Origin: an uncultured Clostridia bacterium
GTDB lineage: Bacteria > Bacillota > Clostridia > Oscillospirales > Acutalibacteraceae
Reading direction: 5' to 3'
Assembly: GCA_937898625.1 (NCBI GenBank)
Contig: CALEJF010000012.1
Location: 1-23,607, forward strand
Length of the DNA: 23,607 nt
Of this stretch, positions 7,075 to 15,729 are shown piece by piece. The position numbers and the translations under genes were made by a program. Numbering within the stretch: position 1 is the stretch's first letter; each line of letters starts with the position of its first letter. The notes beneath the pieces were generated by a model. That model was not told the DNA's origin. It ran no database searches and saw nothing but the letters and a program-made list of their open reading frames with translations.

Positions 7075-8646
7075 ATGGCTACTGAAAGAAAATTTGTTTC
7101 CTTATCAAAGCTTGGTCTGTATGATGAGAAAATTAAGAAAGTAATCACCGATGGCGATGCCGCTGCGTTACAAGCTGCTAAAGATTACGCCGATTCTTTA
7201 GAGGAAAATTACGATGCAGCAGGTTTAGCTGCTACTGCAAAATCTGAAGCTGTTGCGTATACCGATGCCGAAATTGTAAAGGTGAATACCGCTGTTGCAG
7301 AAGCAAAGACTCAAGCAGACAAGGGCGTTGCCGATGCTGCTACCGCTGACGGCAAGGCTGTTGCCGCTCAGACTGCTGCGGATAATGCTCAGACTGATGT
7401 GGATAACCTGAGCGAGTATGTTGGCACTATTCCTTCTGATTATACCGAAACTAATGTTATTGCGTATATTAACAAGAAGGCACAGGAAACTCTTGATGCT
7501 GCTTCTGGCGGTTCTTCTGAATCTGCCGCAAGTGTGCTTCAAGCTCTGAATACCTACAAGGCTGAGAACGACCCCAAGGTTACTAAGAATACTGAGGATA
7601 TTGCTGGTCTTACTACTGCACTGGACGAAGAGATTGCTCGTGCTGGTGTCGCAGAAAAGGCTAATGCCGACGCTATTAAGGCAATTTCCGATGACTATCT
7701 GAAGAAGACTGACAAAGAAGAACTTCAGGGCAATATCGATGTCGTTTCTGGAAAGGTTACTACTCTGATTGGCGAAGATGCTAATAAGTCTGTTCGCACT
7801 ATTGCCAATGAAGAGCTGGCTAAGCAGTTAATCACTGAAAATGCTGCTGAGTCTCTGGATACTCTGGCTGAGATTGCCGCTTGGATTCAGAGCCATCCAG
7901 ACGATGCTTCTGCAATGAATCAGGCTATCGAAGCTCTGGAAGCAAAGGTTGATACTGGTAACAAGACTGTTTCTGCTTATGTGACTGATGCTATTGCCGC
8001 TCTGTCTATTGGCGATTATGCTAAGGCTGCCGACCTGACTACTCTGGCTGGTCGTGTGTCTGAACTAGAAACTGCTGCTGCTACTCACGCTACTAAGACT
8101 GAGGTTGGCGCTGTTTCTGATGCTCTGACCGAGTACAAGAACGCTCACAAGGACGATTACACCAATGCTCAGGTTGATGCCGCTATTCAGGCTGTTGCAG
8201 ACGATGTTGCTGCACTGAATGATACCTATGCTTCTGATGCTGAGCTTACTGCTGCTATTCAGAGTGAAGTGACCCGTGCCAATGGTGCTTATGCTGGCAA
8301 GGCTTATGAGACTACCGTTGATGGTCACATTTCTAACACTACGGTTCACATCACTGCCGATGAGAGAACTCTGTGGAATGGAGCTCTTCAATCTTCTGAT
8401 GTTGCTACTGGTACTGCCAATGGCACTATTGCTGTGAAGGGTACTGATGTTGCTGTTAAGGGTCTGGGTTCTGCTGCTTATGCTGAGACCTCAGCTTTCG
8501 ACGCTGCTGGCGCTGCTTCCGCTGTTGATACTAAGCTGACTGCCGAGGTGGACAGAGCAACCGCAAAAGAAACAGAACTTCAGAATGCTATCAATGCTTT
8601 TGTTGAAGTTTCCGAGGCTGAAATTAACGCCCTGTTCCAGCAGTAA
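7075..8646 (+). CDS. alanine-rich coiled-coil fibre protein, probably abundant
   Basis: ATG 7075 (MATERKFVSLSKLGLYD) is chosen over ATG 7066 because AAAGGAG 7058-7064 leaves ten bases to 7075 but only one to 7066; length 523 residues. The protein is rich in Ala, Asp and Thr with long helical stretches (AAKDYADSLEENYDAAGLAA, AATADGKAVAAQTAADNAQ). Near residues 422-436 it has the fibre motif TTVHITADERTLWN, which also occurs as DIHFTAAERTKLSGI in the 1330-residue fibre. It ends VSEAEINALFQQ, a tag shared with two other fibres. The codon use is unlike the neighbours: CTG is the main Leu codon and GCC/ACC/AAG are frequent, and a sample at 7861-7920 is 50% GC against 30% at 17101-17160. That pattern suggests high expression, so this may be a high-copy virion fibre or decoration protein. 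Function is inferred from composition only. Confidence 0.85.
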   Translation: MATERKFVSLSKLGLYDEKIKKVITDGDAAALQAAKDYADSLEENYDAAGLAATAKSEAVAYTDAEIVKVNTAVAEAKTQADKGVADAATADGKAVAAQTAADNAQTDVDNLSEYVGTIPSDYTETNVIAYINKKAQETLDAASGGSSESAASVLQALNTYKAENDPKVTKNTEDIAGLTTALDEEIARAGVAEKANADAIKAISDDYLKKTDKEELQGNIDVVSGKVTTLIGEDANKSVRTIANEELAKQLITENAAESLDTLAEIAAWIQSHPDDASAMNQAIEALEAKVDTGNKTVSAYVTDAIAALSIGDYAKAADLTTLAGRVSELETAAATHATKTEVGAVSDALTEYKNAHKDDYTNAQVDAAIQAVADDVAALNDTYASDAELTAAIQSEVTRANGAYAGKAYETTVDGHISNTTVHITADERTLWNGALQSSDVATGTANGTIAVKGTDVAVKGLGSAAYAETSAFDAAGAASAVDTKLTAEVDRATAKETELQNAINAFVEVSEAEINALFQQ

Positions 8647-8701
8647 TTTTAAATTGTTTACAATTTCTTAACAAATAAAGTTATATAATATTATATAATA
8701 A

Positions 8702-8725
8702 GGAGAGGGGCATATACCCCTCTCC
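8702..8725 (+). other. strong G-rich hairpin, terminator-like without T run
   Basis: GGAGAGGGG 8702-8710 pairs perfectly with CCCCTCTCC 8717-8725 over a six-base loop. It follows the stop of the 523-residue gene by 55 bases but lacks a clear T tract, so it may end transcription poorly or protect an RNA end. Confidence 0.55.
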
Positions 8726-8751
8726 AACATTTAATGTAGAAAGGTATGAAA

Positions 8752-8985
8752 GTGCAAATGGAAGAAAAATTCAAATATATATTTTCACTTAAATTGGCTG
8801 GTTTTTTAATGATGAATGGTCATCGTATTATTCGCATTAATCATAATCTTAATGTGCGAGATAAAGATGTTTATGTGTTTGTTGATACACCAGAATTATG
8901 TCAATTAATGAGTGAATATTCAAATAGAAATAAAAATTCAAAGGAGAAAAATTATGGGGATTTTAACAAAAGAAGTCGAAGTTAG
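8752..8985 (+). CDS. small DUF5659-like phage protein
   Basis: This product of about 77 residues reads MEEKFKYIFSLKLAGFLMMN, then GHRIIRINHNLNVRDKDVYV and FVDTPELCQLMSEY. The pattern (short beta strand, LAGxLxxxG, then a Phe/Val-rich strand and a helix ending in SEY) resembles the DUF5659 type of small phage protein; function unknown. Three starts are possible: ATG 8746, GTG 8752 and ATG 8758. AAAGG 8740-8744 leaves seven bases to GTG 8752, the best spacing. The last 20 residues are Lys/Asn/Ser-rich, look unconserved, and overlap the start of the endonuclease gene by 32 bases. This suggests that insertion of the endonuclease replaced the original 3' end of this gene. Confidence is good for coding and moderate for the family. 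Confidence 0.7.
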   Translation: MQMEEKFKYIFSLKLAGFLMMNGHRIIRINHNLNVRDKDVYVFVDTPELCQLMSEYSNRNKNSKEKNYGDFNKRSRS

Positions 8986-10120
8986 ACCAACTGGAAAAAT
9001 GATTCAATATTATAGAGATAGGGGTTATGATGCAAAATATAACCAGCCTTTAATTGTTGATGTAAATGATTTATCAAAAAATAGTCATATAAAAATAGAT
9101 ATCTTATGTGATATGTGTAAAAAAAATATTATGTCTGTTTCGTATCAAGAATATAATGTATCAATTGAACACACTGGAAGTTATGTTTGCAAACAATGTT
9201 CGCCTAAAAAGGTAAGACAAAGTAATTTAAAAAAATATGGCGTTCCTAATGTTAGACAAGTTGATGAAATTAAAAACAGGTCTCAAATGACAATGTTGGA
9301 GCGATATGGGGTAAAAAATTATGCTCAGACAGAAGATTATCATAAAAAAATGGAGCATATTATGATGGAGCGATATGGCGTTAAAAACGCTTCTCAGATG
9401 GATGGACATAAAGAAAAGTGTCGTAACACTTGTATTGAGAAATATGGTGAAGATTATGGGAAACACTTTTCAAAAAGAGCGATTAGTATATTTGAAGAAA
9501 AAACTGGTTATTCCCATCCTCTTCGTTCACCAACCATTAAAGAAAAGAGAAGACAAACGAACATAGAAAGATATGGTGTTGTTATGCCTTCTCAATTGCC
9601 AGAGGTTAGAGAAAAAATGTCTCAAGCTCTTTACTCCAATTCTTCTCAAAAGGTTTCAAGGCAACAACATTATATCAACAATATCTATCAAGGGATTTTA
9701 AATTTTCCTGTAAAATATTATAATGTTGATATCTATTTACCAGAAGACAATCTTATCATCGAATATGACGGTGGTGGGCATATGTTAAATGTAGTCACTG
9801 GTCGTGAGTCTATAGATGAATATAATCAAAAGGAAATCATTCGTAATAATATAATCAAAAAAGAAGGTTATAAGCAAATGCGAATTATTTCATCTAAAGA
9901 CACTCTCCCATATGACCAAATTCTACTTCAAATGCTTTTAGACGCTCGTTCCTATTTCTCCCTCTATCCGAACCACAGTTGGATAGAATTTAACATCAAT
10001 ACTTCTACCGTTCGCAATGCCGAAAATAAAGACGGTACTCCCTATCAATTCGGTTCTCTTAGAACCATAAAAGATAATGATATAAACGATATACAAAATA
10101 ATATAGCAAAGGAGGATTGA
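8954..10120 (+). CDS. homing endonuclease, EDxHD/Vsr-like, with zinc ribbon and YGV repeats
   Basis: ATG 8954 (MGILTKEVEVRPTGK) follows AAAGGAG 8940-8946 and gives 388 residues; the longer open frame upstream has no such site. A zinc-ribbon pair is visible (C52, C55 and C79, C82: CDMC, CKQC). Then come four or five short DNA-binding-type repeats containing KYGV/RYGV (NLKKYGVPNVRQ, LERYGVKNYAQ, MERYGVKNASQ, IEKYGEDYG, IERYGVVMPSQ). The C-terminal nuclease core is VDIYLPEDNLIIEYDGGGH, with D259, E270, D272 and H276 matching the E-x-D-G-x-x-H pattern of the EDxHD group (I-Bth0305I and Vsr relatives). It is free-standing between two tail genes, overlaps the 3' end of the gene before it, and its last codons carry the ribosome-binding site of the gene after it. 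Its likely role is to cut alleles lacking it and spread by repair. Confidence 0.8.
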   Translation: MGILTKEVEVRPTGKMIQYYRDRGYDAKYNQPLIVDVNDLSKNSHIKIDILCDMCKKNIMSVSYQEYNVSIEHTGSYVCKQCSPKKVRQSNLKKYGVPNVRQVDEIKNRSQMTMLERYGVKNYAQTEDYHKKMEHIMMERYGVKNASQMDGHKEKCRNTCIEKYGEDYGKHFSKRAISIFEEKTGYSHPLRSPTIKEKRRQTNIERYGVVMPSQLPEVREKMSQALYSNSSQKVSRQQHYINNIYQGILNFPVKYYNVDIYLPEDNLIIEYDGGGHMLNVVTGRESIDEYNQKEIIRNNIIKKEGYKQMRIISSKDTLPYDQILLQMLLDARSYFSLYPNHSWIEFNINTSTVRNAENKDGTPYQFGSLRTIKDNDINDIQNNIAKED

Positions 10121-10125
10121 TACCG

Positions 10126-10563
10126 ATGAAAATGTTCTACGGTAATACTCCTATAAAGTCTTTAAACATCAAACACTATGAGGTTTCAACCAACGACGCT
10201 ACTGTAATACCAAGCGATTTACAAGCTGGCATTACTTGTTATGCAAAAGGAAAGAAAGTAACTGGAACTGGTAAGAGCTTTAGCTTTGCAACATATGGAA
10301 ATGGATGCACAAATGTCCCTCTGTTTATTCCAGATAATATAAATGTTATTCAAATTGGGAGCATTCAGCATCCTGTAAAGATGATTATTCCGATGAAAGA
10401 AATGAAAACACATGATTTTACAACCGCACAGAATATGGCGGAAATCATAATTGATGGTACAACTTATCCAATAAAAGTGTCTTTTCAAAATGGAATACTT
10501 ACTATTGCTTGTGACCAAACAATAAATATAGAATTGTTTTACGGAAAGGACGAATACATATGA
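10126..10563 (+). CDS. small fibre protein with GITCYAKGKKVTGTG motif
   Basis: ATG 10126 (MKMFYGNTPIKSLNIKHYEV) is ten bases from AAAGGAGG 10108-10115; an upstream TTG at 10117 is too close to the site. The product is 145 residues. Residues about 23-50 (NDATVIPSDLQAGITCYAKG, KKVTGTGKS) are the short motif common in Bacillota phage tail fibres, normally read as a small beta unit linking domains. The rest is beta-rich without a known enzyme signature. The ribosome-binding site lies inside the end of the endonuclease gene, so the two are translated from one message. The stop overlaps the next start by four bases (ATGA), which suggests coupled translation of the following 71-residue protein. Role: minor structural or adhesin protein, by motif and place. 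Confidence 0.82.
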   Translation: MKMFYGNTPIKSLNIKHYEVSTNDATVIPSDLQAGITCYAKGKKVTGTGKSFSFATYGNGCTNVPLFIPDNINVIQIGSIQHPVKMIIPMKEMKTHDFTTAQNMAEIIIDGTTYPIKVSFQNGILTIACDQTINIELFYGKDEYI

Positions 10564-10775
10564 GTGTTCAATTACAATACACATACGCTATCATCAATGT
10601 CGTTACTGGGGAATGTATGGCTAACTTAACTCAAAGTTATGAGGTTAATCATGAGTCTTATATTCTTGTGCCTACTTTGGATGATTATGTAGGTAAATAT
10701 TATAATCGTGAAGATGGACTATGGTATTTAGATTCTTCAATGGAAACTGTATGGGCTGACGCTCCACAATGGTAA
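10560..10775 (+). CDS. small tail-associated protein (71 aa)
   Basis: ATG 10560 overlaps the previous stop in an ATGA arrangement, preceded by GGAAAGGA. The 71-residue acidic protein reads YTYAIINVVTGECMANLTQS, then YILVPTLDDYVGKYYNREDG and LWYLDSSMETVWADAPQW. The text YxGKYYNxxxGxWY is typical of short proteins or domains found beside phage tail-fibre genes, often interpreted as fibre or assembly components. It has no signal peptide, membrane helix or catalytic motif. Translation coupling suggests it works with the protein encoded just upstream. The exact function is unknown. Confidence 0.78.
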   Translation: MSVQLQYTYAIINVVTGECMANLTQSYEVNHESYILVPTLDDYVGKYYNREDGLWYLDSSMETVWADAPQW

Positions 10776-10796
10776 TTTAAATATACAAACATATAT

Positions 10797-10819
10797 ATAG
10801 GGAGCTAACCCCTCCCTAT
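10797..10819 (+). other. hairpin after fibre pair, terminator-like
   Basis: ATAGGGAG 10797-10804 pairs perfectly with CTCCCTAT 10812-10819 across a seven-base loop. It lies about 20 bases past the stop of the 71-residue gene. Only a mixed TCTT follows, so termination would be partial. Confidence 0.5.
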
Positions 10820-10845
10820 TCTTAACAATTTAAAAAAAATAAATA

Positions 10846-10918
10846 AAACTTAATAGTTATTATCTATGCTTGTATGCGATAGCTAGGCACACAATTATAT
10901 TGAATAACTATTAAGTTT
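10846..10918 (+). repeat. perfect 16-bp inverted repeat with structured 41-base centre
   Basis: AAACTTAATAGTTATT 10846-10861 is the exact reverse complement of 10903-10918. The centre can form a further hairpin: CTATGC 10864-10869 with GC and ATAG in 10876-10882, one base bulged. It sits between a terminator-like hairpin and the ribosome-binding site of the fibre at 10960. It could be a structured leader RNA, a two-way terminator or a protein-binding dyad. The structure is seen directly; the role is unknown. Confidence 0.7.
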
Positions 10919-10959
10919 ATATAGAAACCATACTCCAATAGAAAGGAGAAATTAAATAA

Positions 10960-11649
10960 ATGGCAAATACAAATAATTCAAGCACACAAAAAAAGTATGC
11001 AAGTTTACAAACCTTGCAAACATTCCTAAACAACCTTAAAACCATATTTGCCTCCCTCACCCACACTCATTCATACGATGAACTGAGAAATAAGCCATTT
11101 TATGAAGGCACAGACTACTCTTCTATTCTATCAGATGGCGTTTCCACAGTGAATTTCTATGAATGGGGTGGTGGTGTTTATGGTGCTGCTGTTACAGACG
11201 CACCTAAAGTATTAGCCCAAGATGTATCTCACAAGGTTATATGGGATGGCGTAGAGTACACTGTGACTTCTGCTTATGCTGGTGATAATGAAGCTGGTAA
11301 TACCATTGTATCTTTAGGTGCTCCATATGGTGATTACTCAACTTATCCTTTTGGTATTGATAGTTATCAAACAGCATCTGGCACATATGAGTTTAGTATT
11401 CATACAAACTCATCCTCTTCTACTCACACGATTGACATTTTAGAACTTGGTTCTAGTTTTGTGACTCTTGACGAAAGATTTATCCCAGATTCAATTGCTA
11501 GAGTTGTAGATGTAGATGTCGCTTTAAATGAAAAGGCAGACTCCGTTCATACTCATAACGATATCTATTATACTAAAACTGAAATAGATAATTTGAATTT
11601 GATAGACATCTCTGACATTGATGCTATTTGTAGTTCAACTATTGAATAA
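10960..11649 (+). CDS. tail fibre protein with KKYASL anchor and His-x-His boxes
   Basis: This 229-residue protein has AAAGGAG at about 10941-10947 before ATG 10960. The N-terminus KKYASLQTLQTFLNNLKTIF matches the start of the next protein (KKYATLNTLSKFLDNLKNLF), so both probably use the same attachment point. His boxes follow (LTHTHSYDEL near residue 35 and SVHTHNDIYYTKTEIDN near 195), typical of trimeric fibres where stacked HxH motifs bind metal. The middle (NFYEWGGGVYGAAV, VIWDGVEYTVTSAYAG) is beta-rich and looks like a binding domain. It ends IDISDIDAICSS, resembling the tags of the proteins at 6417 and 7075. Together with the 1330-residue fibre it forms a cassette from 10960 to 15704. 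Fibre identity is firm; the ligand is unknown. Confidence 0.87.
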   Translation: MANTNNSSTQKKYASLQTLQTFLNNLKTIFASLTHTHSYDELRNKPFYEGTDYSSILSDGVSTVNFYEWGGGVYGAAVTDAPKVLAQDVSHKVIWDGVEYTVTSAYAGDNEAGNTIVSLGAPYGDYSTYPFGIDSYQTASGTYEFSIHTNSSSSTHTIDILELGSSFVTLDERFIPDSIARVVDVDVALNEKADSVHTHNDIYYTKTEIDNLNLIDISDIDAICSSTIE

Positions 11650-11711
11650 TAATTTATTTATTTTTTAATTATTTTAGCAATTTTAAAAACAAAAAGAAAG
11701 GAGGTTGAGCA

Positions 11712-14700
11712 ATGGCAATTAAGAAATATGCAACTTTAAATACTTTATCGAAATTTTTAGACAACTTAAAGAATTTGTTTGCAACAAAAACAGAAATGAG
11801 CGCAAAAGCAAATAAAACTCACTCTCACGCTGTTTCAGACATATCTAATTTACAGACCACCTTAGACGGCAAAGTTTCTACTTCGAGAACCGTTAATGGC
11901 AAAGCATTGTCATCAAACATTACTCTATCTGCTTCTGATGTGGGCGCTGCAAGTTCTTCACATACGCATGATGACCGTTATTATACGGAGACCGAAATAG
12001 ATTCTAAACTTAGCAGCAAGGCTAATACAAGTCATAATCATAATTCTGCCTATGATACCAAGGGTGCAGCCGCAGATGTTCAAGAAAATTTGAATACAGT
12101 TAGCGACACTCTTGATGTACATATTGATAATTTGGATATTCACTTTACTGCCGCTGAAAGAACCAAGCTTTCTGGCATTGCTGCTGGTGCTCAAGTTAAT
12201 ACAATTACTGGTGTAAAAGGCAACTCAGAGTCTGCATATAGAACTGGAAATGTTAACATCACAAAAGCAAATATTGGTCTTGGCAATGTGGATAATACTG
12301 CCGATGCTAATAAGAGCGTTAAATATGCGACCTCCGCTGGAAGTGCAACTAAAGCTACACAAGATAGTAATGGAAATACAATTTCTTCTACTTATGAAAC
12401 AAAGTCGGATGCTTCGGCTAAGTTAGCTTCGGCTAAAACTTATGCGGATAATGTTGGTGCTACAATCAAAAACGATTTATTGAACGGTGCTGGTTCTGCG
12501 TATGACACTTTAAAAGAACTTGGGGATTTAATTGACGATAATACAGATGCAATAGACGCATTGGAAACGGTTGCTGCTGGTAAGGCAAACAAAACTCATA
12601 CTCACGCTATTTCAGATGTAACAAATTTGCAATCGACTCTAAATAATAAATCTGATAGTAATCATACTCATAATAGTATAATTTCAAGAGGAAACACACA
12701 GGCAGAAACAGAAACCACACGACCAAGCGTAAATGGTTTGTCGATGACACAAGCATACAGTAATGGATATCCTCAAAATTACGGAAATATATTAAATCTC
12801 AAAGGTCAAGGTGATGGTCAGTTATTAATCGGTTGGTCTGGAACTTCAGGAGCACACGCTCCCGTATATGTAAGAAGCAAGAGAGATGTATCTGATGCAA
12901 AGTGGTCAGATTGGGCGCAAGTATATACAACGGCTCATAAACCAACTCCTACAGATATAGGAGCTGCCGCAAGTTCTCACACCCATAAGGTTGCTAATAT
13001 CACTGACTTAACCGCAACTGCAACTGAGTTGAATTATATGGATGGCGTTACTTCTAATGTGCAAACTCAGTTAGATGGCAAGGCGGCTTCGAGCCATAAT
13101 CATTCTGCCTCCAATATTACAAGTGGAACCTTGTCTTCTGATAGATTACCAACTGTTCCTGTTGCCAAGGGTGGTACTGGGGCAACTACTGCGGCTGCTG
13201 CTTTAACTAATTTAGGCATTACTGCTACTGCTGCCGAATTAAACAAGTTGGATGGCGTAACTGCGACTACTGCTGAATTAAATTATGTTGATGGTGTTAC
13301 ATCTAATATTCAAACGCAATTGAATGGAAAATCTTCTACTTCTCATACTCATAGTGCTGCTGGCTCTTCGTTAGGCTTCGTAAAAAGTGGTGGCGATGTC
13401 ACTATCTCAAGCGGTGTTATTACGGTTAATGATGACAGTCATAATCATACAATCGCAAATGTAGATAATTTACAAACCACACTTAATGGAAAAGAAGATG
13501 TTATTTCTTGGAGCGCTATTACTCAAGGACAAACTTGGAGCCGTATTTGTTTGGTCAAAGCAAATACGGGTGTGGTAGGTTGGTCTGGTATTTTATCTGT
13601 TGGTTTTACCAGAGGAAATGTTGTTGGAAATGCTACATTCGCTATTAATGCGTCGCATAGCAATACCGTCTATATCACGCAGTTAAACGCTAATAAATAT
13701 AGCACATTCCAAATTCGTGGTGTAACAGATTCGAATGCAACTAATACATATATTGAGATATATGACACTGCAAACAGTATTGCGTCTGGAACCAATCAGA
13801 CAATGTATTGTAAATTTATCCCACTTTTAGGTTGTACGGTAACTAAATATACAACATTTACATCTGGTGCAACTATTCCAAGTGGTTATACTGCTGGTTC
13901 TGTTTTGACAGTTGATACATCTGGTGGTTCAATGGTGGCTTCTAAATTTGTAGGCAGTTTATCTGGCAACGCTTCGTCTGCTACTAAAGCAACGCAAGAT
14001 GGCAATAGTAATAATATTGTAAACACTTATGCAACAAAAACGGAAGTAAATAATACAAAATCTAATTTGCAAACGCAATTGGATAGTAAGGCTGCAAGTT
14101 CACATACACATAATTATGCAGGTTCTTCAAGTGCTGGAGGCTCTGCTAATAGTGCTGTAAAATTACAAACTGCAAGAAGTATTGGCTTAGGAAATGATTT
14201 TACTGGAAGCGCAAATTTTGATGGCAGTGGCAACATAACAATTTCTGCTAAACATTATAATGCAAGCGTTAATAGTGGTAACAAGAGTAATTATCCTTAT
14301 CATAGATTTGCATATAAAGGTTCAAAAGCTTCCCCTATTACTGGACAATATAATGACACAGATGCAATCTTCTGTATTAGAGAAACATATAATGGTGGTG
14401 GCTATGGTGTTCTTAAAGTGTCTCTTAGAACAAATAATTCTACTACCACATCACAAGCAAGTGCAACTTGGCTTGCTCGATATAACTTTGCATTGGACGA
14501 TGTGAAAATTGGTTTATATAATGTCTCTGGTGCTACATATGTAGATTTGTATATAAAGGTTGGAACCTATGCAAGAACAACAGTCGTTCAATTAGAGGGT
14601 AATCGTTCTTGGTCTCTTGTGTCATCAAACGAGGTAAACGATACTACAACTTCTGATAAGAAGACATCTACAGAATGTTATGTAACCATTGAAAATGCGG

Positions 14701-15704
14701 CAACAACATTGCATAATCAAGCTTATTCATCAATTATTTCTTCTGTTGATGGCGGACAAGTTAACTACGCAAATAGCGCAAGTACTGCAACATCTGCTAC
14801 CACTGCTTCTACTTGTACTGGAAATTCTGCAACTGCCACGAAGCTTTCTTCTGCTAAAACAATTAGTTTAACTGGCGATGTAACTGGTTCTACTTCTTTT
14901 GATGGTAGTGGAAATGTATCAATTACTGCTACTGTTGCAGACGACTCACATAATCATATAATTTCTAATGTTGATGGGTTACAATCGGCTCTTGATGGGA
15001 AATCTGCAACAAGCCATACACACACTGCCGATAATCTTGTTCAATGGGCTAACGCTTTATTTGCCACGGCTTCTAATGGCGGCGTTGAGTACTCTTATAG
15101 TACGGGTTCTGGTAAAAATGTATTAACAGAAATTTCTAATATGACTTCTGGTTTACATACAATTTATTCTATTGCTGGAACTACGGGGAATCCTAAGTCT
15201 GATGAAAGTTGGAGAATGTTGGTTCATAAAACTTCTACTACAATTGGTTGGGTTTTAGCTTTTGATGCACAAGGTTCTATTTATTCAAATTACCAATCTG
15301 CTGCTGGCACATTTAAGGGTTGGAGATGCATTTATGATGCAGACCCACCTATTCTTTGGATGGGAGAATATTGGTGTACAGATACTCAAACAGTAACGCC
15401 ATCTAAGGCATTAAGTGCGTGTAGGAATGGTTGGGTGCTTGTTTGGAGCGACTATGATACAGAAAATGAAAAGGCGACAAATGGAGATTGTTTTACTACA
15501 GTAATTCCTAAATGGAATCCTAATCATGTAAAATGGAGTGGACAAAGTTTTATTGCCGCAGTACCAACAGGTTTAAATGATTCGGGAGTCATTACTTTTG
15601 CTGGTAAGAGATTATATGTTCACGACACCAAAATTACTGGTCACACAGTAAACGATGTTGCTCCGTCAAATGATGTTTGTTTAAGAGCAATTTATGAGTA
15701 TTAA
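11712..15704 (+). CDS. long tail fibre, 1330 aa, with 12 His-x-His boxes and knob-like domains
   Basis: GGAGGT at about 11700-11705 precedes ATG 11712. After the KKYATL anchor, the protein has twelve HxH boxes (such as SHTHDDRYY, SHNHNSAY, SHTHKVAN, DSHNHIIS), the metal-binding stacks of trimeric fibres like T4 gp37. It also has repeats of the type TELNYMDGVTSN-QTQLDGK, one VAKGGTGATT linker, and an IHFTAAERTKLSGI block. Pyocin-knob-like domains lie near residues 335-410 (GYPQNYGNILNL, WSDWAQVYTT) and near 1125-1215 (GLHTIYSIAG, GWRCIYDA). Two beta-rich inserts sit between. The C-terminus (YWCTDTQTVTPSKALSACRN, GWVLVWSDYD, ending CLRAIYEY) is the receptor-binding type seen in Bacillota siphophages. 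It is probably the main long fibre that contacts the host. A strong terminator follows. Confidence 0.9.
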   Translation: MAIKKYATLNTLSKFLDNLKNLFATKTEMSAKANKTHSHAVSDISNLQTTLDGKVSTSRTVNGKALSSNITLSASDVGAASSSHTHDDRYYTETEIDSKLSSKANTSHNHNSAYDTKGAAADVQENLNTVSDTLDVHIDNLDIHFTAAERTKLSGIAAGAQVNTITGVKGNSESAYRTGNVNITKANIGLGNVDNTADANKSVKYATSAGSATKATQDSNGNTISSTYETKSDASAKLASAKTYADNVGATIKNDLLNGAGSAYDTLKELGDLIDDNTDAIDALETVAAGKANKTHTHAISDVTNLQSTLNNKSDSNHTHNSIISRGNTQAETETTRPSVNGLSMTQAYSNGYPQNYGNILNLKGQGDGQLLIGWSGTSGAHAPVYVRSKRDVSDAKWSDWAQVYTTAHKPTPTDIGAAASSHTHKVANITDLTATATELNYMDGVTSNVQTQLDGKAASSHNHSASNITSGTLSSDRLPTVPVAKGGTGATTAAAALTNLGITATAAELNKLDGVTATTAELNYVDGVTSNIQTQLNGKSSTSHTHSAAGSSLGFVKSGGDVTISSGVITVNDDSHNHTIANVDNLQTTLNGKEDVISWSAITQGQTWSRICLVKANTGVVGWSGILSVGFTRGNVVGNATFAINASHSNTVYITQLNANKYSTFQIRGVTDSNATNTYIEIYDTANSIASGTNQTMYCKFIPLLGCTVTKYTTFTSGATIPSGYTAGSVLTVDTSGGSMVASKFVGSLSGNASSATKATQDGNSNNIVNTYATKTEVNNTKSNLQTQLDSKAASSHTHNYAGSSSAGGSANSAVKLQTARSIGLGNDFTGSANFDGSGNITISAKHYNASVNSGNKSNYPYHRFAYKGSKASPITGQYNDTDAIFCIRETYNGGGYGVLKVSLRTNNSTTTSQASATWLARYNFALDDVKIGLYNVSGATYVDLYIKVGTYARTTVVQLEGNRSWSLVSSNEVNDTTTSDKKTSTECYVTIENAATTLHNQAYSSIISSVDGGQVNYANSASTATSATTASTCTGNSATATKLSSAKTISLTGDVTGSTSFDGSGNVSITATVADDSHNHIISNVDGLQSALDGKSATSHTHTADNLVQWANALFATASNGGVEYSYSTGSGKNVLTEISNMTSGLHTIYSIAGTTGNPKSDESWRMLVHKTSTTIGWVLAFDAQGSIYSNYQSAAGTFKGWRCIYDADPPILWMGEYWCTDTQTVTPSKALSACRNGWVLVWSDYDTENEKATNGDCFTTVIPKWNPNHVKWSGQSFIAAVPTGLNDSGVITFAGKRLYVHDTKITGHTVNDVAPSNDVCLRAIYEY

Positions 15705-15729
15705 ATGTAATTAATAAAGTTATATATTT

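Noticed and set aside
7225..8391. Long minus-strand frames opposite the 523-residue fibre gene
   Set aside because: They are by-products of its Ala/Thr/Asp-rich repetitive codons; no ribosome-binding sites and low-complexity Ser/Ile products.
10862..10902. tRNA-like gene in the centre of the inverted repeat
   Set aside because: Too short and without tRNA arms or a T-loop sequence.
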